DNA from: Actinacidiphila alni
GTDB taxonomy: Bacteria > Actinomycetota > Actinomycetes > Streptomycetales > Streptomycetaceae
DNA: 64,000 nt
Assembly (NCBI RefSeq): GCF_900112845.1
Contig: NZ_FONG01000019.1
Location: 62,001 to 126,000 of the forward strand
Direction: 5' to 3'
Positions 33,062 to 41,371 of this stretch are shown here, one piece after another. The position numbers and the translations under genes were made by a program. Each line of letters opens with the position of its first letter. The first letter of the stretch is position 1. Below the pieces are notes generated by a model, which did not search any database, was not told the DNA's origin, and worked only from the letters and a program-made list of their open reading frames with translations.

Positions 33062-34462
33062 ATGTGGCGGGGCGGCGGATACGGCGCCGGGGCGGTACGG
33101 AAGGCGGGGCGGGTGGTGCGGGACTTTCGGCGGGTGGCGGACGCGGTGGCCGCGGAGATCGCGGCGGGGCGGCTGCGGCCGGGCGACCGGCTGCCGACGC
33201 AGCGCGCCTTCGCCCGGCGGCACGGCATCGCGGACTCCACGGCGGGCCGGGTCTACGGCGAGCTGACCAGGCGCGGTCTCGTGGTGGGCGAGGTGGGGCG
33301 CGGCACCTTCGTCCGGGCCGCGCCGCCGGCCGCGGGTCCCGCGCTCGCGGAGCCCGCGCCCGCGCGCGTCGACCTGGAGCTCAATTACCCGGTGGTCCAG
33401 GGGCAGACGGAATTGCTGGCCGCCGGCCTCACCAGGCTCGCGCGGCCCGATGTGCTGACGGCGGCGCTGCGCCCGGCCGCCGCGGCCGGCACCCCCGCCG
33501 CCCGCGCCGCGGTCGCCGCGCTGCTCGCCGTACCAGGCTGGGCGCCCGACCCGGAGGCGATCCGTTTCGCGGGCAACGGCCGTCAGGTGATCGCCGCCGC
33601 GCTGGCCGCCCTCGTCCCGGCCGGCGGCCGTCTTGGCGTGGAGGCGCTGACGTATCCCGTGCTGAAGGCGGTGGCCGGGCGGCTGGGCATCGGCCTCGTA
33701 CCGCTGGCGTGCGACGCGGACGGCCTGCGCCCGGACGCGCTGCTCGCCGCCCACCGGGCCGCGCCGCTCGCCGCGGTGTACCTCCAGCCGACGCTGCACA
33801 ATCCGCTGGGCGTCACCATGCCGTCCGCCCGCCGTGCCGAACTGGCCGCCGCCTTGCGGGAGTCGGGGCTGGCCGCGGTCGAGGACGCCGTCTGGTCCTT
33901 TCTGCGCCAGGACGCGCCGCCACCACTGGCCGCGTACGCGCCGGAGCGGGTCGTCCTCGCCGACAGCCTGTCCAAGCGGCTCGCCCCGGGCCTCACGCTG
34001 GGCTTCGCGGTCGCCCCGCCGGGACTCGCGGACCGGCTGACCGCCGCGCTGCGGTCCGGCGCCTGGACGACCTCCGGCTACGCGCTGGAGGCGGCCACCG
34101 GCTGGCTCACCGACGGCACCGCGGCCACCGTCGCCGCCGCCAAACGCGTGGACGCCGCCGAGCGTCAGCGGATCGCGGCCGAGGCCCTGCACGGCTTCGC
34201 GCTGCGCGCCGATCCGCGCGCCTACTTCTGCTGGTGGCGGCTGCCAGGACGCTGGCGGGCCGACACCTTCGTGGCCGCCGCCGCCCGCCACGGCATCGCC
34301 GTCACGCCGGCCGCGTCCTTCGTCGTGGGTCCGCACCGCACCACCGACGCGGTCCGCCTCGGTCTGGCCTCTCCCCCGCCCGACGTCCTGCGCCGGGCGC
34401 TCACCACCCTGGCGGCGCTCGCCGCGGGCACCCCCGAGGACGCGTCGCCGGACGCCCTGTAG
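33062..34462 (+). CDS. MocR-type regulator: GntR winged helix fused to an aminotransferase-like PLP domain
   Basis: A 466-residue protein. The winged helix occupies about 20-85 (ADAVAAEIAAGRLRPGDRLP, TAGRVYGELTRRGLVV). The fold-type I aminotransferase-like domain (about 105-455) keeps the PLP lysine Lys305 in DSLSKRLAPG, the YLQPTLHNPLG segment with the conserved Asn, and EDAVWSF with the PLP-contacting aspartate. MocR proteins use PLP or an amino-PLP adduct as effector and often activate a divergent gene; the divergent gene is the alpha/beta hydrolase. No pdxS/pdxT lies nearby, so it is probably not PdxR. The ATG at 33062 lacks a clear ribosome binding site; TATATT at about 33044 is a likely -10. 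Confidence 0.9.
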   Translation: MWRGGGYGAGAVRKAGRVVRDFRRVADAVAAEIAAGRLRPGDRLPTQRAFARRHGIADSTAGRVYGELTRRGLVVGEVGRGTFVRAAPPAAGPALAEPAPARVDLELNYPVVQGQTELLAAGLTRLARPDVLTAALRPAAAAGTPAARAAVAALLAVPGWAPDPEAIRFAGNGRQVIAAALAALVPAGGRLGVEALTYPVLKAVAGRLGIGLVPLACDADGLRPDALLAAHRAAPLAAVYLQPTLHNPLGVTMPSARRAELAAALRESGLAAVEDAVWSFLRQDAPPPLAAYAPERVVLADSLSKRLAPGLTLGFAVAPPGLADRLTAALRSGAWTTSGYALEAATGWLTDGTAATVAAAKRVDAAERQRIAAEALHGFALRADPRAYFCWWRLPGRWRADTFVAAAARHGIAVTPAASFVVGPHRTTDAVRLGLASPPPDVLRRALTTLAALAAGTPEDASPDAL

Positions 34463-34493
34463 GACGGCGCTGCTCGCGTACGGCACAAGGGGC

Positions 34494-35630
34494 TCAGTCC
34501 GGCCAACTGCCGTCCGCGAGGAAGGCGTTGACGGCGGCGGCGTACGGCGCGATGTCCAGGCCCTGTTCCGCGAGCCAGGCGTCGGAGTAGTACTTGTCGA
34601 GGTAGCGGTCGCCCGGGTCGCAGATCAGGGTGACGACGCTGCCGGTCCGTCCGTCGGCGACCATCTCGGCGATGATCTTGAAGGCGCTCCACAGCCCGGT
34701 GCCGGTGGAGCCGCCCGCCTTGCGGCCGATCGCCGCGTCGAGGGCACGGACGGCCGCGACCGAGGCCGCGTCGGGGACCTTCATCATCCGGTCGATCGCG
34801 CCGGGCACGAAGCTCGGCTCCATCCGCGGCCTGCCGATCCCCTCGATCCGTGAACCACGGTCGCAGGACACCGACTTGTCGCCGCTCACCCAGCCGTCGA
34901 AGAAACAGGAATTCTCCGGGTCGGCGACACAGATCCGGGTGTCGCGCTGCATGTAGTGCACATAGCGGGCGATGGTCGCCGAGGTGCCGCCGGTCCCCGC
35001 GGTGGCCACGATCCAGGCCGGGTCCGGATACCGCTCGCGGCCGAGCTGCTGGAACATCGACTCGGCGATGTTGTTGTTTCCGCGCCAGTCGGTGGCGCGT
35101 TCGGCATAGGTGAACTGGTCCATGTAGTGCCCGCCGGTCTCGGCCGCGAGCCGCGCCGAGACCTCGTAGACCGTGCGCGGGTCGTCCACGAGATGGCAGC
35201 GGCCGCCGTGGAATTCGATCAGCCGCTGCTTCTCGTGGGCCGTGCCGCGCGGGATGACCGCGACGAAGGGCACACCGATCAGCTCCGCGAAGTACGCCTC
35301 GGACACGGCCGTCGAACCACTGGACGCCTCGATGACCGGCTTGCCCGGGCGGATCCAGCCGTTGCACAGGCCGTACAGGAACAGGGAGCGGGCCAGCCGG
35401 TGCTTGAGGGAGCCGGTGGGGTGGGTCGACTCGTCCTTGAGGTACAGGTCGATGCCCCAGGACTCGGGCAGCGGGAAGCGCAGCAGGTGCGTGTCGGCCG
35501 AGCGGTTGGCGTCGGCCTGGACCTTGCGGACGGCGTCCTTGAGCCAGCCGCGGTAGCCGCTGTCGCTGCGGTCGACGTCCGCCGTGTGCGTGCAGCGGCG
35601 GTCTACGCCGCTGTCGTCGTTGGCATCCAT
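34494..35630 (-). CDS. cds1: PLP-dependent cysteine synthase family protein, Cds1-type
   Basis: A 378-residue fold-type II PLP enzyme. [23 protein letters not shown] carries the Schiff-base Lys76. [14 protein letters not shown] binds the substrate carboxylate, and [14 protein letters not shown] the cofactor phosphate. Length and motifs match mycobacterial Cds1, a cysteine desulfhydrase that releases H2S, pyruvate and ammonia from cysteine, more than CysK/CysM. The start appears leaderless, with an excellent TATGAT (35637-35642 on the coding strand) 6 nt before the ATG. It is divergent from the RsbW-like gene and convergent with the MocR gene. A role in sulfide or redox balance is inferred. 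Confidence 0.88.
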   Translation of the reverse strand: MDANDDSGVDRRCTHTADVDRSDSGYRGWLKDAVRKVQADANRSADTHLLRFPLPESWGIDLYLKDESTHPTGSLKHRLARSLFLYGLCNGWIRPGKPVIEASSGSTAVSEAYFAELIGVPFVAVIPRGTAHEKQRLIEFHGGRCHLVDDPRTVYEVSARLAAETGGHYMDQFTYAERATDWRGNNNIAESMFQQLGRERYPDPAWIVATAGTGGTSATIARYVHYMQRDTRICVADPENSCFFDGWVSGDKSVSCDRGSRIEGIGRPRMEPSFVPGAIDRMMKVPDAASVAAVRALDAAIGRKAGGSTGTGLWSAFKIIAEMVADGRTGSVVTLICDPGDRYLDKYYSDAWLAEQGLDIAPYAAAVNAFLADGSWPD

Positions 35631-35872
35631 GCCGGGATCATAAACGGGCAAACCCGCCAAAAGGTGGCCATGACCAGGCGGGATGCCTTTGCACAGGCGG
35701 GCGCCGGTCACGGAAGTTGCGGATTCGGCCACCCGGGGTGACGCTGTTAGGGCATCACGGAGTACTGCAGCAGTCACTCTACGCATTTTCGCTCAGGTGT
35801 TCCCATCGGAGCGGCGCACGCCCGGACCCCGCCACGCGGTGTCCGGCCCCCGCCGCGGAGGGAGTCGCAGCC

Positions 35873-36394
35873 GTGATCATGCAAGCCGACCAAGCCGACC
35901 GAGTCGACAAGGAATGCGCGCTCGAACTGGAGGCGCACCCTTACCGGATCCAGCAGATCCGGAGAATCGTGTCCGCCCAGCTCCGTTACTGGCGCCTCGA
36001 CCCGCTGATAGACGCGGCGTCGCTCGGCATCAGCGAGCTGCTCGCGAACGTCCACCGGCACGCCAAGCCCGACAAGCACTGCTCGGTGCGGCTGTCGCAC
36101 TCCGCCGACTGCCTCACCGTGGCCGTCGCCGACAAGGATCCCAGGCTGCCGAAGCTGGCTCCGATGGAGCCGATGGGCACCGCCGGCCGCGGACTGGCCA
36201 TGGTGGAGGCCGTGAGCGACAGCTGGGGCACCGACCTGCTGCCCGAGGACGAGGGCAAGATCGTGTGGTTCGTGCTCCGCGCCCCGGTGCCGCGCCCGAA
36301 GCTGGTCCCGCTGCGGACCGCCGTGGCCTTCGAGCCCCCGCGCGAGCGGGCCGCCGTCGCCGCGAGCGCCGCCTCGGCCGTGCCGGTCGCCTGA
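35873..36394 (+). CDS. ATP-binding protein, RsbW-type anti-sigma factor kinase
   Basis: A 173-residue HATPase_c protein. The N box is GISELLANVHRHA (about 46-58), the G1-like VAVADKDPRLP near 82 and the G2 TAGRGLAMVEAVSDSWG near 103. This is the small GHKL kinase type that in streptomycetes acts as anti-sigma factor or serine kinase of STAS anti-anti-sigma proteins. The tail (about 145-173) is an Ala/Pro/Arg extension. The GTG at 35873 has GGAGGGAG about 8 nt upstream; ATG two codons later is an alternative. No sigma factor or STAS gene is adjacent, which is common for these orphan kinases. A very strong terminator follows. Confidence 0.88.
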   Translation: MIMQADQADRVDKECALELEAHPYRIQQIRRIVSAQLRYWRLDPLIDAASLGISELLANVHRHAKPDKHCSVRLSHSADCLTVAVADKDPRLPKLAPMEPMGTAGRGLAMVEAVSDSWGTDLLPEDEGKIVWFVLRAPVPRPKLVPLRTAVAFEPPRERAAVAASAASAVPVA

Positions 36395-36449
36395 CCGCCC
36401 GGCGACAGGCCGGGGGCGGACCGGCAGCGGACCCCGCCCGTACGGCCAT

Positions 36450-36493
36450 GGACCGGCCGCCGTATCCCCCCGTGTGGATACGGCGGCCGGTCC
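36450..36493 (+). terminator. Terminator after the RsbW-like gene
   Basis: A perfect 18-bp inverted repeat, GGACCGGCCGCCGTATCC, with an 8-base loop. It is the strongest hairpin in the window and is placed between two converging transcription units, so it may act in both directions. Confidence 0.9.
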
Positions 36494-36543
36494 GTTCATC
36501 CGCCCCCGCTCGGATACGCCGACCGGTCCGCGCGACCGTCCGG

Positions 36544-36630
36544 CTACTCCGTCGCGATCGCCCGCAGCACGTCCAGCCGGGCCGCGGTGGCGGTCCCGGA
36601 CCGCCGCGCCGTGCTCGTCGGCCCTCTCAC
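36544..36630 (-). pseudogene. Remnant of an ABC transporter permease (FtsX-type) C-terminus
   Basis: A 28-codon frame, GTG 36630 to TAG 36544, overlaps the stop codon of the SHOCT gene by 4 bp (GTGA). Its last residues read ARRSGTATAARLDVLRAIATE. Endings of this kind (ARRAARLDVLRAIATE) are typical of the C-terminus of FtsX-family ABC permeases in streptomycetes, as I recall them. Nothing of the preceding ~800-residue permease is present. I read it as the tail left after a deletion that joined the SHOCT gene to it. It could still be translated by coupling as a short peptide. Confidence 0.55.
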
Positions 36631-36956
36631 AGCGCGCCGCCCTTGCCCTCGGTCAGGTCGCGGCCGAAGCGCTCGTCCAGCACCGACAGCCGGCGCCAGT
36701 ACTCGTCCTCGTCGATCTCGCCCGCGGCGAACCGGCGGCCGAGCAGGGTGACCGGCGAATGCTCGGCGCTCTGCGCGGCCTGCGCCGCGTCACGGAACCG
36801 CCAGGGACCGGGCTGCCACGGGCCGCCGGGTCCGCGTCCACGCCGGACGGTGCGGCGCAGCACGGTGACCACGGTGACGATCACGGCCGCCCAGATCAGC
36901 GGGAAGAACAGGATCCACGGGCCGGGCCCGCCGTCGTGCCACGCCAGGGTGTTCAT
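36627..36956 (-). CDS. SHOCT domain-containing membrane protein
   Basis: A 109-residue protein. One membrane helix (about 13-33, PWILFFPLIWAAVIVTVVTVL) precedes a basic/Gly/Pro linker and a C-terminal SHOCT motif (about 72-100, LLGRRFAAGEIDEDEYWRRLSVLDE). SHOCT is a short oligomerisation or membrane-associated motif; the function is unknown. The ATG at 36956 begins MNTLAWHDGG, a typical N-terminus for such proteins. Its stop codon overlaps the GTG of the permease remnant by GTGA. An octamer repeat array lies just upstream at 36983-37014. Confidence 0.87.
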   Translation of the reverse strand: MNTLAWHDGGPGPWILFFPLIWAAVIVTVVTVLRRTVRRGRGPGGPWQPGPWRFRDAAQAAQSAEHSPVTLLGRRFAAGEIDEDEYWRRLSVLDERFGRDLTEGKGGAL

Positions 36957-36982
36957 CGCTCGTCAACTCCTCGGTGCCGCGA

Positions 36983-37014
36983 TGTGTCGGTGCGTCGGTG
37001 CTTCGGTGCGTCGG
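36983..37014. repeat. Four tandem copies of an octamer (tgcgtcgg)
   Basis: tgtgtcgg, tgcgtcgg, tgcttcgg and tgcgtcgg follow each other without gap, 27-58 bp upstream of the SHOCT start codon. The array lies in its promoter or leader region, so copy-number change could alter expression. Confidence 0.75.
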
Positions 37015-37201
37015 GGGTTGCCGACACCATCGAGCCTGGCTTTTCGCCGTCGCCGCGTCGTCGTACGGCCAGCGGCACCTGGGCTACCACCCGTGGAGTA
37101 CGCGGCGGGCCGCCCCCTGCTCCCGACTCCTGCCTGTTTCCGGGGTCCGCCGCCCGCGGTCCGCGAGGCCGTTGTCGTACCCCCGCTCTACGCTGATCGG
37201 C

Positions 37202-38113
37202 ATGTGGCGCTGCACGGGACTCGGCTGGAGCGACGGCCGGCCCGGCTGGACGTGGTGGCATCCGGTGCGCGGCGGCCGGTCCAGTCCGCTGCGGCTCGGT
37301 GGACCGGTGTCGCTCGCGGTCGCCGCGGACGCGGTGCGCACCTGCGCGGGGGTGTGGCGCGGCGGGCGGTACGCGGCGTGTCCGTACGGGGCGGTGCTGC
37401 CTCCCGAGGCGCGGCGCGACCAGTGCGAGCGGTGCGCTGCGCTGGACCGCTCGTATTCGGTGGCGGCCGATACGAAGGCGGACGACCCGCGGCCGTACGC
37501 GGTCTATCTGGCCTGGTTCGGTCCCGGGCTGCTCAAGGTGGGCATCACCGCGGCCGAGCGGGGTGCGGCGCGGCTGCTGGAGCAGGCGGCGGTCTGCTTC
37601 ACCTTCCTCGGCGAGGGGCCGCTGATGACGGCGCGCAGGACCGAGGCGATCCTCGGCGCGGCGCTCGGCGTACCGGACCGGGTGGCGAGCCAGGCCAAGC
37701 GGGCCGCCCGTCACGCGCTGCCCGACGCCGGGGCCCGCGCGGCCGAACTGCGCGCCCTGCACGCCTCGGTGACCGACCAGCTGCCCGACACCCTGCGCCC
37801 ACGGCCGTGCGAAATCGTCGACCACGCCGGGCTGTTCGGCCTCGCCCCCACCCAACTCCCGCCGCCCGTGGGCCAGGTGAGCGCGCTGCCGCCCGGCAGC
37901 GCGCTCACCGGCACGCTCGTCGCCGCCGCGGGCCCCGATCTGTACGTGCGGACCGCGGAGCCCGACGGTCCCGGCCGGCTCCTGCTGCTGGACACCCGGC
38001 TCGCGCGGGGCTGGCCGCTGCACCGCCCGCCGGAAGACGCGCCGCAGCAGGTGCCGACCGTCGACCTCGTACCCCCGAAGCAGCCGAGGGACGCGCCGCA
38101 GCCGCTGTTCTGA
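37202..38113 (+). CDS. DUF2797 domain-containing protein
   Basis: A 303-residue protein. The first part has paired cysteines (RYAACPYGAVLPPEARRDQCERCAALDRSY, about 58-88) that could bind zinc. The middle has YAVYLAWFGPGLLKVGITAAERGAARL, a pattern related to the GIY-YIG fold, which is the hallmark of DUF2797. The C-terminal third is variable. Whether it is a nuclease is unknown; the fold similarity suggests nucleic acid contact. The ATG at 37202 appears leaderless: TACGCT at 37189-37194 ends 7 nt upstream. Monocistronic, ending 27 bp from the convergent ROK gene. Confidence 0.87.
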   Translation: MWRCTGLGWSDGRPGWTWWHPVRGGRSSPLRLGGPVSLAVAADAVRTCAGVWRGGRYAACPYGAVLPPEARRDQCERCAALDRSYSVAADTKADDPRPYAVYLAWFGPGLLKVGITAAERGAARLLEQAAVCFTFLGEGPLMTARRTEAILGAALGVPDRVASQAKRAARHALPDAGARAAELRALHASVTDQLPDTLRPRPCEIVDHAGLFGLAPTQLPPPVGQVSALPPGSALTGTLVAAAGPDLYVRTAEPDGPGRLLLLDTRLARGWPLHRPPEDAPQQVPTVDLVPPKQPRDAPQPLF

Positions 38114-38140
38114 CCTGCGACGCGGCGGCCCGTCCCGCGC

Positions 38141-39364
38141 TCAGCCGCCGAGCAGCGCGAGCGGGTCGTCGAGCACCGGCTGCCACGCCAACTCGGCCGC
38201 TCCCACCAGGCTGTTGTGGTCCAGCGCGCAGGCCAGTACGGGCACGCCCCCGCTGCGGCCCCACAGACTGTGGTCGGCGACGACCGCGCGCAGCCGCTCC
38301 GGATCGGCGTCGAGCAGATGGCGGTGCAGCCCGCCGAGCAGGATGCGGTCGGGGTTGAGGACATTGACGAGCCCGGACAGGCCGCGGCCGAGGCGGTCGA
38401 TGAGGGTGTGCGCGGCGTCGCGGACGGCCGGGTCGGCGTACTCCGCACGGAGCAGGCCGATGCACTGCTCCAGCAGCGACCCCTCGGGCCCCGGCGCCCG
38501 GCCGGCCGCTTCCAGGAAGGCCAGCGGGTCCGCCTCGACGTCCAGGCAGCCGCGGCTGCCGCAGTGACAGGGCCTGCCGTCGGGCAGCACGGTGAGGTGG
38601 CCGACCTCCAGCGCCAGGCCCGAACTGCCGGTGTGCAGACGCCCGTCGAGGACGAGGGCGCCACCGACACCGCGGTGCCCGGAGGCCACGACGAGCAGGT
38701 GCTGGGCGTCCCGGCCCGCGCCGTGCCGGTGTTCGGCGAGCGCGGCGACATTGACGTCGTTGCCGACGAAGGACGGGACGGGCTCGCCGTCCGGGCCGTT
38801 GATGCCGGCCCGCGCGATCCGGTCGGTGAACACCTGCCGTACGGGGGCGCCCGCGGGCCAGGCCAGGTGCAGCGGGTTGAGGGCGGTGCCCTCGGGTTCC
38901 GCGACCGCCGACGGCACGGCCAGGCCGGCGCCGACGCAGACCCGCCCGGACTCGCGCAGCAGTTCCACCCCGGCGTCCACGACGGCGCCGAGCACATGCG
39001 CGGGGTCGGCGGGCACCGTCATCGAGCCGGGCGCGGTGGCCACGATCTCGCCGCCGAGTCCGACCAGCGCGGCCCGGAATCCGTCGGCGTGCACCTGGGC
39101 GGCGAGCGCGACGGGCCCCTCGGGGGCGACGTCCAGCCGGTGCGAGGGACGCCCCTGGGCGCCGGAAGGACCGGTGGGCCGGGTGTCGACCCGGATCAGC
39201 CCCAGGGCTTCCAGCTCGGCGGCCACCGCGCCCGCGGTGGCGCGGGTCACCCCGAGTTCGGCGGTGAGCAGCGCGCGGGTCGCGGCCCGTCCGGTGTGCA
39301 CGAGGGAGAGCGCCGGACCGAGCGCGCCCCGGCCCCTCTCAAGCCTTGTCCGAATCTGTGTCAC
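38141..39364 (-). CDS. ROK family transcriptional regulator
   Basis: A 407-residue protein with an N-terminal winged helix (about 15-65, TRALLTAELGVTRATAGAVAAELEALGLI) and a ROK sugar-binding domain. The zinc motif is CHCGSRGCLD near 268-277, with an upstream GLALEVGHLTV histidine. The first ROK lobe lacks a clear DxGGT phosphate loop (it has VGLGGEIVA), which fits a regulator and not a kinase. It probably represses the divergent MFS gene in response to a sugar. The GTG at 39364 has AGAGGGG directly against it, so initiation is tight. Overlapping divergent promoters lie at 39369-39403. Confidence 0.9.
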   Translation of the reverse strand: MTQIRTRLERGRGALGPALSLVHTGRAATRALLTAELGVTRATAGAVAAELEALGLIRVDTRPTGPSGAQGRPSHRLDVAPEGPVALAAQVHADGFRAALVGLGGEIVATAPGSMTVPADPAHVLGAVVDAGVELLRESGRVCVGAGLAVPSAVAEPEGTALNPLHLAWPAGAPVRQVFTDRIARAGINGPDGEPVPSFVGNDVNVAALAEHRHGAGRDAQHLLVVASGHRGVGGALVLDGRLHTGSSGLALEVGHLTVLPDGRPCHCGSRGCLDVEADPLAFLEAAGRAPGPEGSLLEQCIGLLRAEYADPAVRDAAHTLIDRLGRGLSGLVNVLNPDRILLGGLHRHLLDADPERLRAVVADHSLWGRSGGVPVLACALDHNSLVGAAELAWQPVLDDPLALLGG

Positions 39365-39368
39365 CCCT

Positions 39369-39403
39369 CTATTCTGACTTTGTGCCGACGCTAAACAAAA
39401 TAG
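39369..39403. promoter_or_regulatory. Overlapping divergent promoters with an inverted repeat (ROK/MFS)
   Basis: CTATTCTG at 39369-39376 and CAAAATAG at 39396-39403 are inverted repeats (7 of 8). Each arm contains a -10-like hexamer: TATTCT (39370-39375) for the rightward MFS gene and TATTTT (39402-39397) for the leftward ROK gene. A protein bound to both arms would cover both promoters. Confidence 0.6.
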
Positions 39404-40719
39404 GGACGACCTTCCGAGGATCCCACCACACTCCCGCCCCCTCCCCCGCCCTCCGCCGCCTGCGCGTCGCCCTCACCGTCTTCTTCGCCGTCGACGGCTT
39501 CCTCTTCGCCGGGTGGGTCGTCCGCATTCCCGCGATCAAGGCCCAGGTCGGCGCGTCCGCGGGCCAGCTCGGGCTGGCCCTGCTCGGCGTGTCCGCCGGC
39601 GCGATCGCCACCATGATGATCACCGGCAGGCTCTGCCGCCGCCTCGGCAGCGAGCGGGTGACCGTACTGACCGGCATCCTGCTCGCGCTGAGCATCGCCC
39701 TGCCCCCGAGGACGCACTCGGCACTCGCCCTCGGCCTGGTCCTGCTGCTGTTCGGCATCGCCTACGGCGGCCTCAATGTGGCGATGAACAGCGTCGCGGT
39801 CGATCTGATCGCGGCTCTGCGCCGCCCGGTGATGTCCGGCTTCCACGCCGCGTACAGCCTGGGCGGGCTGCTCGGCGCGGGACTCGGCGGCCTCTTGGCA
39901 CCCCATCTGTCACCCCGCACCCATCTGCTGCTGCTCACGCCGATCGGCCTGGTGGCGGTCGTCCTCGCCGGGCGCGTCCTGCTGGCGCACCCGCTGCGCG
40001 GGCCCGGCGCCGGGACGCCGGCCGCCGACGCGCCCGAGGACGTACGGCCCGCGACCGCGGCGGGGTCGAGGCCGGCGTCCACGGCGGATGCCGGGTCCGG
40101 GCCGGATGCCGCACCCGCCGGCCGGCCCGCGCGCGCCGGTCTGCTCGTCGCGCTCGTCGGCATGATCGCGGGCTGCTCGGCGTACGGCGAGGGCGCGCTC
40201 GCCGAGTGGGGCCCGCTGCACATCCAGCAGGATCTGCACGGCGGGCCGGGCATCGCGGCGGCCGGCTACGCGGCGGTGGCGTGCGCGATGATGCTCGGCC
40301 GGCTGTCCGGCACCGCGCTGATCGAACGGCTGGGGCAGACCCGGGCGCTGGTGCTCGGCGGGCTCACCGCGAGCGCCGGCATGCTGCTCGGCGCGCTGGC
40401 CCCGTCCATCCCGCTGGTGGTGGCGGGCTTCGCCCTCACCGGTCTCGGCCTGGCCAATCTCTTCCCCACCGCCATCGCCAGGGCGGGCGAACTGACCGGG
40501 CCCGGCGGTGTCGCGGCGGCCTCCACCGTCGGCTACGGCGGCATGCTGCTCGGCCCGCCGTCGATCGGTTTCCTCACCGACGCCCTGGGGCTGCCCACGG
40601 CCCTCACCACCGTCTCCGTGCTCGCGGCGATCGCGGCGGCGATCGCCTACGCGCTGCGCAACGGCGCGCCCGGCGGCTCGCGCCAGGTGCGACGGAGCGC
40701 GGCGCCCGCGCGGAAGTGA
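39382..40719 (+). CDS. MFS transporter (sugar/drug type, 12 TM)
   Basis: A 445-residue protein with 12 hydrophobic segments and a central Ala/Pro-rich loop (about 207-253). The first helix reads VALTVFFAVDGFLFAGWVVRIPAIKAQVGASAGQLG, then GRLCRRLGSERVT. This N-terminal pattern is that of the FucP/YbjJ-like MFS group. Cargo is unknown; control by a ROK protein points to a sugar or its derivative. The GTG at 39382 is chosen because it is 6 nt after a TATTCT -10 and there is no ribosome binding site, so the transcript is probably leaderless. Confidence 0.85.
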   Translation: MPTLNKIGTTFRGSHHTPAPSPALRRLRVALTVFFAVDGFLFAGWVVRIPAIKAQVGASAGQLGLALLGVSAGAIATMMITGRLCRRLGSERVTVLTGILLALSIALPPRTHSALALGLVLLLFGIAYGGLNVAMNSVAVDLIAALRRPVMSGFHAAYSLGGLLGAGLGGLLAPHLSPRTHLLLLTPIGLVAVVLAGRVLLAHPLRGPGAGTPAADAPEDVRPATAAGSRPASTADAGSGPDAAPAGRPARAGLLVALVGMIAGCSAYGEGALAEWGPLHIQQDLHGGPGIAAAGYAAVACAMMLGRLSGTALIERLGQTRALVLGGLTASAGMLLGALAPSIPLVVAGFALTGLGLANLFPTAIARAGELTGPGGVAAASTVGYGGMLLGPPSIGFLTDALGLPTALTTVSVLAAIAAAIAYALRNGAPGGSRQVRRSAAPARK

Positions 40720-40873
40720 CCTACGGAACAGGCGCTCACCGGCGCGGTTCGCGGCATCCTAGTCCTTTGCCCGGCACCCGGCGGGTGATCGGCGCGGACG
40801 CCGGTCCGGCCGCCGCCCGCGGTGCCGCGGGTGTCCCTGCCGCCGCCCGCGGCACCCGCAAGGAGGAGGAGCG

Positions 40874-41296
40874 ATGCGCATACCGACCTGGCTGGCCGCC
40901 GCCACCGTCCCGCTGCACCGGGAACGGGTCTCCCGCGGCTATCTGTACGTGGTCGGCGCGGCACTGGCGCTGATGCTGCTGGACACGGCGGTCTTCTCGC
41001 ACCGCAACGCCTCGCTCACCGCGGTCCTGCTGGTCCTGCTCACCCTGCCCTGGACGCCCGCCCTGTGGGCGCTGTTCGCCGCGGTCGGCGGTATGGACAC
41101 CCGTGGCACGGCCTTCGGCTGGTCCGGCTGGACGCTGACGGTGGTCGCCGCCCTGGTAGGCGCCGCGATCAACGCCGTCCTGCTCGGTTACGCCGCCCGC
41201 TGGTCGCGCCGCCGGGCCGGCGCGGAGGGCACCTCCGGCGCGGGCTCCGTGAAGGGCGCGCCGAGCGCCGGAGCCGGCACCCGGCCGACGGGCTGA
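40874..41296 (+). CDS. SCO4225-like small membrane protein
   Basis: A 140-residue protein with three probable membrane helices (about 23-40, 46-68 and 83-106) and a disordered Gly/Ala/Ser tail. It resembles streptomycete three-TM proteins of the SCO4225 family in layout, but I am not certain. The ATG at 40874 has a very strong AAGGAGGAGGAG upstream, so it is efficiently translated. It stands between the MFS gene and the mycothiol-dependent enzyme with no shared theme. Confidence 0.75.
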   Translation: MRIPTWLAAATVPLHRERVSRGYLYVVGAALALMLLDTAVFSHRNASLTAVLLVLLTLPWTPALWALFAAVGGMDTRGTAFGWSGWTLTVVAALVGAAINAVLLGYAARWSRRRAGAEGTSGAGSVKGAPSAGAGTRPTG

Positions 41297-41371
41297 GCGC
41301 CGCCGCGCTGCACCGCGCGCGCCGCCCGTAATCCCGTCGTCCGCGCGGCCCGGACCTGCGACAATCCGCGC

